Origin: Polyangiaceae bacterium
Lineage (GTDB): Bacteria; Myxococcota_A; Polyangia; Polyangiales; Polyangiaceae
DNA length: 64,000 nt
Direction: 5' to 3'
NCBI GenBank assembly: GCA_025936045.1
Contig: JAICUB010000013.1
Location: forward strand, 1 to 64,000
The position numbers and the translations under genes were made by a program. Numbering within the stretch: the first letter of the stretch is position 1; each line of letters opens with the position of its first letter. This document shows, piece by piece, positions 26,854-33,968 of the stretch. The notes below the pieces were generated by a model that saw only the letters and a program-made list of their open reading frames with translations, did no database searches and was not told the origin of the DNA.

Positions 26854-27249
26854 CTACCGCTTCTCGGCTGCGGCTTGGGTCTCGGGGTTGTCCTTGCCGA
26901 GGATGCTCGTACGCAGGACGTCCACCTTGGTGCCGGGCGCGATTTCGACCTTGGCGAAGCGCTCGTTCATCTCGAGGAACTTGCCGACGAGGCCGCCCTG
27001 CAAGATCACGCGGTCACCCTTGGCGAGCCCCGTGAGCGTCTTCTCCTGCTTCTTCTGCGCGGAGCGTGTGCTCCAGAACATGAAGAGGAGGAGCGGCACG
27101 ACCATCAGCAGCATCACCCACATGCCGCCGCCGGGAGGCTCGGCGGCGGGGGCGCTACCGGCGGGGGGCCCCGGGTGGGGTTGCACGACACCGGGCTCGC
27201 GCCCGGGGGCAGGCGGAACGTTCTGGGCGAGGAGCAGTCGGGTGTCCAA
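26854..27249 (-). CDS. yajC: Preprotein translocase subunit YajC
   Basis: A 131-aa protein with one membrane helix (MWVMLLMVVPLLLFMFW) after a Pro-rich N-terminus. It continues with RSAQKKQEKTLTGLAKGDRVILQGGLVGKF (in parts), matching the YajC domain where RPQxKRxKE and GDxVxTxGG are usual. The start is TTG at 27249; a downstream ATG would remove only the Pro-rich leader. First gene of the yajC-secD-secF unit. Confidence 0.93.
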   Translation of the reverse strand: MDTRLLLAQNVPPAPGREPGVVQPHPGPPAGSAPAAEPPGGGMWVMLLMVVPLLLFMFWSTRSAQKKQEKTLTGLAKGDRVILQGGLVGKFLEMNERFAKVEIAPGTKVDVLRTSILGKDNPETQAAAEKR

Positions 27250-27433
27250 GCGAGCTTCTTCCCGTTAATCCAAGCCACCAAGGAGCGGCGAATTCGTGGG
27301 GGGCCGGCCTCATACCCAGAATCCAAAGCCCGCGCAAGGATACGGGGGCCTACATGCGCGAGTCGTGTCCCTTTCGTCACGCGCCATGGCGCCCCGACGA
27401 GCGCTCTCTCGCACCTCGAACCCGAAGAGCGGC

Positions 27434-27462
27434 TTGACACGCTGGGGAGCGGGTTGTAGGCA
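27434..27462 (+). promoter_or_regulatory. Candidate sigma-70 promoter for tRNA-Val
   Basis: A perfect TTGACA -35 box at 27434-27439 is followed after 17 bases by TAGGCA at 27457-27462, a weak -10 box. It lies about 57 bases upstream of the tRNA. Spacing is ideal, the -10 is poor. Confidence 0.4.
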
Positions 27463-27518
27463 GTGTTCCCTGTTTTTCTGCGAGATTCGACGAGTGGCGG
27501 AGCGTTCCGCTAACCCAA

Positions 27519-27590
<72 letters not shown>

Positions 27591-27642
27591 CTAGCCCCGC
27601 GCGAATTCTAGGCGTTTTCAACACTACGGCCACCACGACGGC

Positions 27643-29631
27643 ATGACCTCGCAGCCTGCGCGCAAAACGCCAGGCGAGCTGCTGAAGGAGCGAGGGCAGC
27701 ACGCCGAGGACATCGTCGCCGTAAGAAGCGGCGGCAGAATCGTCGACCTGCACACGCCGGTCGACGCGAACGCCGAGCTTACGCCCATCCGTGCGAGTGA
27801 AGCTGCCGGCACTCAGGTGCTGCGTCACTCGGCGGCGCACGTGATGGCGGACGCCGTGCAGCGGCTCTTCCCGGGAACCCAGGTAACGATCGGGCCCGCG
27901 ATCGACTCCGGGTTTTATTACGACTTCTCGCGTCCCGACGGAAAGCCGTTCAGCGACGCCGACCTCGAGCTCATCGAGGCGGAGATGCGCAAGATCATCG
28001 GCTCGAAAAAGCCGTTTTACCGCGAAGAGGTGAGCCGCGAACAGGCGCACCAGCTCTTCGAAGGCATGGGGGAAAAGTTCAAGCTCGAGGTGCTCGACGC
28101 CATCCCGGGCAACGAAGCGATTTCGCTCTACCGCCACGGAAGCCCCGGTCGTCCCGAGGGGACGTGGGTGGATTTGTGTGAAGGGCCGCACGTGCCGACC
28201 ACCGGGCACATCGGCGCGGTGAAGTTGCTCTCGGTCGCGGGCGCGTATTGGCGCGGCGACGAGCGTAACCCGATGCTGCAGCGGATCTACGGGACGGCGT
28301 TCCCGGACGAGAAGGCGCTGAAGGAGCACCTGCGGCTGCTCGAAGAGGCGCGCGCGCGTGACCATAGGAAGCTCGGCAAAGAGCTCGAGCTCATGATGTT
28401 TCACGAGTGGGCGCCGGGCATGCCGTTCCTCTTGCCGAACGGCGCCGGCATCTACAATCGGCTCATCGAGTTCGTTCGCTCGCTCTACTTCGACTACGGC
28501 TACGAAGAGGTCGTCACGCCGCAGGTTTTCGACCGGCGCTTGTTCGAGACGAGCGGCCACATCCCGAACTTCATCGACGGCCTTTACTACCCCACGACGC
28601 TCGAGCTCATGAAGGAGCACGCCGGCAAGCCGCTCGGGCCGGGCCCCGCGGATCACCCGGCGCTCGCCTTCGGTTTGAAGCCGATGAACTGCCCGAGCCA
28701 CTGCCTGATGTTCGGGCAGCGACGTCGCAGCTACCGCGAGCTGCCGTGGCGCGTGGCGGATTTCGGGCGACTCCATCGCTTCGAGCGCGCCGGCGTGATT
28801 CACGGTCTGGCTCGCGTCCGGAGCTTCTGTCAGGACGACGCGCACATCTTCTGCACGCAGGAGCAGCTCGAGGGCGAAACAGCCGCGTTCACGCAGCTGC
28901 TCTTCGACGTCTACCGCGCGTTCGATCTGACGAACGTCTCGGTCAAGCTCGCGCTCCGGCCCGAAAAGCGCATGGGCACGGACGCCGAGTGGGACCACGC
29001 CGAAAACGCGCTCGAGCGCGTGCTCGTGAACGCCAACGTCCCGTTCGAGAAGCTGCCGGGTGAAGGCGCGTTCTACGGGCCGAAGCTCGAGTTCCACGTG
29101 CTCGACGCGATCGGGCGCGACTGGCAGCTCGGGACGATCCAGCTCGACAGCCAGATGCCGGAGAGCTTCGGGCTCGACTACATCGGCGCGGACGGCGGCG
29201 GGCACCGCCCCGTGATGCTGCATCGCGCGGTGCTCGGCTCGCTCGAGCGCTTCTTCGCGATTTACATCGAGCACGTGGCCGGCAAATTCCCGGTGTGGCT
29301 CGCGCCCGTGCAAGCGGCGCTCGTCACCGTGAGCGAGAAGCAAGCGGAGTACGCGGAGCGCGTGAGACGGGAGCTCCACGCGCACGGGCTCCGCGTCACG
29401 GTCGACGCAGGCTCCGACAAGCTCGGCGCGAAGATCCGAAACGCGCGTTTGATGCGCCACCCATACGTCGTCGTGCTCGGCGAAAAAGAGGCGGAAGCGA
29501 GCACCGTGTCGGTTCGCTCGCGCGACGCGGGCGAGCTCGGCTCGATGCCGCTGTCCGCTTTCACCGCGCGTATCAGCGCCGAAGCCCTCGCGCCCAAGCC
29601 GGGCAAAACACCCGCGCCCGTCTCGCAATGA
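27643..29631 (+). CDS. thrS: Threonine-tRNA ligase
   Basis: A 662-aa ThrRS. The N-terminus holds a degenerate TGS-like domain, then the editing domain (LRHSAAHVMADAVQRLFP, with the HxxxH site), and the class II core: motif 1 region TPQVFDRRLFETSGH, the zinc Cys in MNCPSHCLMF, motif 2 RVADFGRLHRFERAG followed by RSFCQDDAHIFC, motif 3 HRAVLGSLERFFAIYIEH. The C-terminal anticodon-binding domain starts near PVWLAPVQAALVTV. Length is normal. Preceded by tRNA-Val and followed by infC, the usual thrS-infC order. Confidence 0.97.
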   Translation: MTSQPARKTPGELLKERGQHAEDIVAVRSGGRIVDLHTPVDANAELTPIRASEAAGTQVLRHSAAHVMADAVQRLFPGTQVTIGPAIDSGFYYDFSRPDGKPFSDADLELIEAEMRKIIGSKKPFYREEVSREQAHQLFEGMGEKFKLEVLDAIPGNEAISLYRHGSPGRPEGTWVDLCEGPHVPTTGHIGAVKLLSVAGAYWRGDERNPMLQRIYGTAFPDEKALKEHLRLLEEARARDHRKLGKELELMMFHEWAPGMPFLLPNGAGIYNRLIEFVRSLYFDYGYEEVVTPQVFDRRLFETSGHIPNFIDGLYYPTTLELMKEHAGKPLGPGPADHPALAFGLKPMNCPSHCLMFGQRRRSYRELPWRVADFGRLHRFERAGVIHGLARVRSFCQDDAHIFCTQEQLEGETAAFTQLLFDVYRAFDLTNVSVKLALRPEKRMGTDAEWDHAENALERVLVNANVPFEKLPGEGAFYGPKLEFHVLDAIGRDWQLGTIQLDSQMPESFGLDYIGADGGGHRPVMLHRAVLGSLERFFAIYIEHVAGKFPVWLAPVQAALVTVSEKQAEYAERVRRELHAHGLRVTVDAGSDKLGAKIRNARLMRHPYVVVLGEKEAEASTVSVRSRDAGELGSMPLSAFTARISAEALAPKPGKTPAPVSQ

Positions 29632-29863
29632 CGCCGCCCGCGCAACTCCCGCCGCCGGCGACCGAAACATCGGCAGCCCATGCGCCGGCAAACGACCCTT
29701 TCCGGGCGGGACGCCCCACGCGTATGCCCGGAGGGCGCGCCCGCGGCCCGGCAGGGCGCCTGCAGTCCGTGCAAGGACAGACTCACCCAGCAACTCCGGA
29801 CTCCAATCTACCCGAGGCCAACACCTCTTTGACCACCATGACACTCCAGAAAGCCCCAACCCC

Positions 29864-30610
29864 ATGGCTCTAGCAGGCGGCGGCGGTCGCCGTTTCAGCC
29901 GGGACACGCGCGGTCCCCAAATTCGGATCAACCACCGCATCCGCGTGCCGGAGGTACGCGTCGTCGATGCGGACGGCTCGAACCTCGGCGTGCTCTCGAC
30001 CGAAGCCGCGCTTCGGCGCGCGCAAGAGGTCGGACTCGATCTCGTCGAGGTAAATCCGAAGGGGACGCCTCCCGTCTGCAAGATCCTCGACTTCGGCAAG
30101 TACAAGTACGAGGAGAAGAAGCGGGCGCGCGAGGCCAAGCGCAAGCAGACCATCGTCGAGGTCAAGGAGATCAAGCTCCGGCCGAAGACCGATGATCACG
30201 ACATCGACACCAAGGTGCGCGCAGCGAGGAAGTTCCTCGAAGCCGGCAACAAGGTGAAGATCGTGTGCCGCTTCCGCGGCCGCGAGATCACGCATCCCGA
30301 GCGCGCGCGCATGCAGCTCGATACGCTCGTGCAAAAGCTCGAGGACCTCGCGAACATCGAGCAGCGCCCGATCATGGAGGCGCGCACGATGGCCGTGCTC
30401 GTCGCTCCGAAGCCCGTCGTGTTCCAGCGCCTCGCGAGCGAGCGCGCTCAGCGCGAGCGCGATCGCTCGAAGGACGGCAAGGGGCCGCTCGATGACGAGC
30501 ACGACGAGAACCTCGAGGATGACGAGGATCTCGAGGATGACGATGACGACGACGACGATGACGACGACGAAGGCGGAGAAGGCGGCGACGAAGCCGAAGC
30601 GCCGAACTGA
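29864..30610 (+). CDS. infC: Translation initiation factor IF-3 with acidic C-terminal extension
   Basis: A 248-aa IF-3; ordinary IF-3 is about 180 residues. The N-domain (RINHRIRVPEVRVVDADGS), linker KYEEKKRAREAKRKQ and C-domain (VKEIKLRPKTDDHDIDTKV, FRGREITHPERA, in parts) are typical. After about residue 185 comes a long tail that ends in an Asp/Glu run with up to ten consecutive Asp. A similar IF-3 extension is known in Myxococcus xanthus DsgA, where the protein matters for development. The 232 bases after thrS hold only a doubtful 81-codon frame (29628-29873). Confidence 0.96.
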   Translation: MALAGGGGRRFSRDTRGPQIRINHRIRVPEVRVVDADGSNLGVLSTEAALRRAQEVGLDLVEVNPKGTPPVCKILDFGKYKYEEKKRAREAKRKQTIVEVKEIKLRPKTDDHDIDTKVRAARKFLEAGNKVKIVCRFRGREITHPERARMQLDTLVQKLEDLANIEQRPIMEARTMAVLVAPKPVVFQRLASERAQRERDRSKDGKGPLDDEHDENLEDDEDLEDDDDDDDDDDDEGGEGGDEAEAPN

Positions 30611-30624
30611 GCGCTAGCGAGCAT

Positions 30625-30660
30625 GCGGCGCGTCGATGGGGGTTCGACGCGCCGCGCGTC
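30625..30660 (+). terminator. Rho-independent terminator of thrS-infC
   Basis: GCGGCGCGTCGA (30625-30636) and TCGACGCGCCGC (30644-30655) pair perfectly over 12 bases around a 7-base loop. GCGTCTTTTC follows. It begins 14 bases after the infC stop. Confidence 0.8.
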
Positions 30661-30745
30661 TTTTCGTTGACGCATGAACGGTCGGGGTGCGCCCGGCAAC
30701 GGAGTGGGTTGGACTCGACCAATCCCGTGCACCGGAGGGCGCATC

Positions 30746-33181
30746 ATGAGCTCGATTGTCATCGCTTCGAGGGCGGTTTTTCGTAGTGTTCTCGCCGTGG
30801 CCGTGGCCGCCACGACGCTGACGGCGTGCGGCACCGACCAGGGGGAAAGCGCGGCTCCCCACGTCGGGACGGTGACGATCCCCCTGCAGGCGGAGGTCGA
30901 CGGCACCCGCTACCGCCTGGGGGCGGTGCTCGACATCACGGGCGGGCAAGGCGGAGTGACGACGCTCGCGACGACCCCCGATCAGCCGACTCTCGTGGCG
31001 ACGCTGCCCGTGGGCCAATACACGGCGACCCTCGTCTCCTTCACGCTCTTCAAAGACGACGGCACGGGCACCTTCCACGCCGTAGAAGCGACGGTGGAGT
31101 CGAGCTCGCAAAGCTTCGGTATTTCGAACGACAGCTCGACGACGATCTCCTTTCAGTTCGATACCGACGGAACGGTCGTACCGGTGGGGTCAGGCAACGT
31201 GAACGTCACGTTCGGGGTCACCGACACGAGCTGCGACCCGATCGTCGTGGATGCGACGCAACGCACGGCACGAAGCGAGCGGTTCTTCCTCGACTTCAGC
31301 AACCGCATCCCGAGCAATCCCGAGGAAATCGACGTGCTGCAGTGGGCGGGAGGACCGAACCTCGCGGAGGTGTCGGCGGCGGACGCCTGCACCAACAACA
31401 ACGTGGAGTTTTTCGGCAACAGCTGGGTCCCGCCCGATCCCAACATCGACGGGCCCGACGGGGTGCTGGTCGGAGCAGGGAGCACGGGCACCTGGGCGCA
31501 GGACGGCGCGAGCATCGTGATTCAGTCGATGTCGTCGGGGTGCACGGCATCGGCCGACACTCCCGTCCAGACGCGCTATCGCTTTCGCGAAGGGATCGGG
31601 CGCGACACGATCGAAGTCGAGCGCCAATTCGATTTCAGCGTCGCCACCGAGTTCTCCGGTTTTCGGCCCTTCATTCCGCGCCTGACCGTCGCATTCGACC
31701 AGGTGATTCACCCTGACGCGACGGGCACGACCCTGCGTTCGGACAACGTGTTGGATTGTCCCTACGGTTGCGATGAGTCGGACTGGGACCACTCGTGGTT
31801 CGCGTACTACGCGACGACCGGGTCGTTCGCGGGGCAGGGCATGATCGTACTGCACGCGCCCTCCACGAGTCCCGCGTATCTCTGGGTTGACAACGACATC
31901 CCGGCCACCGAAGCGAACGCGAGCTCGGTGCTCTTGGCTCCTCCGGGGGGCTACTTCCGGAGCAAGCTCGTCGACCGAGAGCTCCTCTGCTTCTTCGACG
32001 CCACGACCTGGAATCCCACGGGCCAAGCCGTGCCCGCGCTGCCGCCTGGCTGCACGCTCGACCTCGCTTGCGACGGAGCCGGCACGGAACGCGGGGCTCA
32101 GGCGACGAACGAACGGAAGCTTCCGCTGAACGATCTCCCGGGCGGAGGCACGTTCGCGGGCGCCGTAGCCTTGGCCGACGACAGGCTGCTCGTTGCGCAC
32201 GGCAACGGATCCGTCGGAGGGACGCAGGCAGAGGTGTTCGTGCGGTCGGGAGCGGACTGGATTTCGGAAGCGCGGCTCGCACCGTCCAACGTCGGTCTCA
32301 ATGGCGGTTTCGGCGGCGCCGTCGCGTTGGCGAACGACCTTGCGTTGGTGGGAGCACCGACGGAGGGCGACGCTGGCGCGGTCTTCGCTTTCAAGCGATC
32401 GGGCAGCACGTGGACCGAGCTCGCGAAAATCGAGCCTCCGGACGGCGTCAACGGAGAGTCGTTCGGCAGCTCGCTCACGTTCAACGGCGGCGAAGTCATG
32501 ATCGGCTCCGACGGGCTCGTGCGATTTTACCTTACCGACGGCGACGGTTGGAGTTTACTGCAAAAGATCCAACCCCCGGCCGGCGCGTCTCAAAACGGCT
32601 TCGGGCGCAGCGCGCTCGCCGATGGCACGCTGGTCATCGGCTCGCTACGCGATACCGTCGGCGACAATGCCGAACAGGGTTCGGTTTACGTCTACGACGA
32701 GACGAAAGGGCCGTGGGCGGTGACCCAGCGGCTCGTCGCCGACGACGGTCAGGCGAACGACCACTTCGGCAACACCGTGGCCGTCTCGGGCGACACCATC
32801 TTGGTGGGAGCGGACTCGTTTGCTCACCTCGACCAAAGTGGGGCCGCATACGTGTTCGTGCGCAACGCCGCCGGCTCCTTCGTCCAACAGGCGAAGCTCC
32901 ATTCTCCCGATGGTGCACCCGAAGACGCATTCGGTCTGGTGGTTGCGCTCCGAGGTGACCGCGCTCTCATCAGCGCGAGCCAGCATGAGCACGGTGGAGT
33001 GGGCACCGACACGGGGGCTGCCTACCTCTTTCAGCGCACGCAATCGCAGTGGAGCGCCGTCCAAGAGCTGACCGCGACGGATCCGACGAACCACGCCAAC
33101 TTCGGCGCGCCGCTGGCGCTCTCGCTGACGCACGCCGCGATCACCGCGAAGGCGGGCGGGGCTTACGTCTTCGATCTTTGA
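30746..33181 (+). CDS. Lipoprotein with C-terminal FG-GAP repeats
   Basis: An 811-aa lipoprotein. Signal peptide with lipobox LTAC (cleavage before Cys near residue 27), then a beta-rich region of about 430 residues with several Cys, then at least six integrin-like FG-GAP repeats (FGGAVALANDLALVGA, FGRSALADGTLVIGS, FGNTVAVSGDTILVGA, FGLVVALRGDRALISA and others), which normally form a beta propeller. ATG at 30746 is chosen because GGAGG lies 8 bases upstream and the signal peptide follows directly. Probably outer-membrane or surface-bound; ligand unknown. Not close to the FG-GAP protein at 54330, which has a different Ca-binding repeat. Confidence 0.85.
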   Translation: MSSIVIASRAVFRSVLAVAVAATTLTACGTDQGESAAPHVGTVTIPLQAEVDGTRYRLGAVLDITGGQGGVTTLATTPDQPTLVATLPVGQYTATLVSFTLFKDDGTGTFHAVEATVESSSQSFGISNDSSTTISFQFDTDGTVVPVGSGNVNVTFGVTDTSCDPIVVDATQRTARSERFFLDFSNRIPSNPEEIDVLQWAGGPNLAEVSAADACTNNNVEFFGNSWVPPDPNIDGPDGVLVGAGSTGTWAQDGASIVIQSMSSGCTASADTPVQTRYRFREGIGRDTIEVERQFDFSVATEFSGFRPFIPRLTVAFDQVIHPDATGTTLRSDNVLDCPYGCDESDWDHSWFAYYATTGSFAGQGMIVLHAPSTSPAYLWVDNDIPATEANASSVLLAPPGGYFRSKLVDRELLCFFDATTWNPTGQAVPALPPGCTLDLACDGAGTERGAQATNERKLPLNDLPGGGTFAGAVALADDRLLVAHGNGSVGGTQAEVFVRSGADWISEARLAPSNVGLNGGFGGAVALANDLALVGAPTEGDAGAVFAFKRSGSTWTELAKIEPPDGVNGESFGSSLTFNGGEVMIGSDGLVRFYLTDGDGWSLLQKIQPPAGASQNGFGRSALADGTLVIGSLRDTVGDNAEQGSVYVYDETKGPWAVTQRLVADDGQANDHFGNTVAVSGDTILVGADSFAHLDQSGAAYVFVRNAAGSFVQQAKLHSPDGAPEDAFGLVVALRGDRALISASQHEHGGVGTDTGAAYLFQRTQSQWSAVQELTATDPTNHANFGAPLALSLTHAAITAKAGGAYVFDL

Positions 33182-33428
33182 GTCGCGAGCGCCTGCGACC
33201 CGGCGCTGGCAGCACACGCCGCACCGCGCGCGACCCCGCACCCCGAAATTCGGAAACGCCGACCTCGAGCACTCGGGAGCGCTCCGTCCTCGAGCTCTAC
33301 GGGATCGCTGGGCTCACGGACGCACGCGTCGTGCCCAGCCCCGCGCGCCATTCCTGCGGGTGCCGCCCGACTTCGGTGGAGCAGTGCCGGCAGCAGTCGA
33401 AGTACCGGGCGTGAAGGCGAACGCGGCT

Positions 33429-33800
33429 TCAGCCTTCCGGGGCGGCTGTCGCGGCTTCGCCGTCGAGCGCGTGAAATGCGTCGAGGGTGCGCGCCGAGTA
33501 CACGAGCGCCGCGCCCGCGTTCACCATGATCGCGACGCCGAGCGCGTCGGTAATTTCGTCGGCGCTCGCGCCGTTCTTCTTCGCGAGGTCGACGTGCGTC
33601 GCGATGCAGCCGTCGCAGCGCACCGTCACCGCCACCGCGAGCGCGACGAGCTCGCGCGTCTTCGCGTCGAGGGCGCCCTCCTTCGAGCGCGCGCTCACGA
33701 GCGTTCGATAGCCCTTGAACACGTCGGGTGATTTGCGCGCAAGCTCGGCAATCGTCGTTTGGAGCTTCGCGCGGTATTCGTTCCAGTTCAGCATGCTCAT
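33429..33800 (-). CDS. AhpD-like carboxymuconolactone decarboxylase family protein
   Basis: A 123-aa protein of the AhpD/CMD fold. The catalytic CxxC pair is in VRCDGCIATHVDLAKKNGAS, with the downstream His three residues after the second Cys, as in alkylhydroperoxidase AhpD. Helices before it (FKGYRTLVSARSKEGALDAKTREL, in parts) and EITDALGVAIMVNAGAALVY after it are typical. ATG at 33800 has AGGAGA 6 bases upstream. Predicted thiol-dependent peroxidase of the cytoplasm. It is convergent with the FG-GAP lipoprotein; 33182-33428 holds nothing recognisable. Confidence 0.9.
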   Translation of the reverse strand: MSMLNWNEYRAKLQTTIAELARKSPDVFKGYRTLVSARSKEGALDAKTRELVALAVAVTVRCDGCIATHVDLAKKNGASADEITDALGVAIMVNAGAALVYSARTLDAFHALDGEAATAAPEG

Positions 33801-33968
33801 GGTCTCTTCTCCTGTGACGGGGAGAGTACGACGGGGCGCCGGAGACGCGTTACGCGGGCTGATTCCGGCTGCGGGCTGGGCTTTGCGCGGCTCCGTTCGC
33901 CCGGCGCCGCGGCTGTGCAAAGCTTCGCGGTGAATGGCTTCGGTAAGAACGGCAACCAACTCCGGGGG

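Noticed and set aside
24546-27035. An 829-codon plus-strand frame opposite secF, secD and yajC
   Set aside because: Arg/His/Glu-rich shadow of three certain genes on the other strand.
29628-29873. An 81-codon frame starting at an ATGA overlap with the thrS stop and running into infC
   Set aside because: Composition is Pro/Ala/Thr-rich without a pattern, it overlaps the infC start out of frame, and no ribosome site distinguishes it. A coupling leader cannot be excluded.
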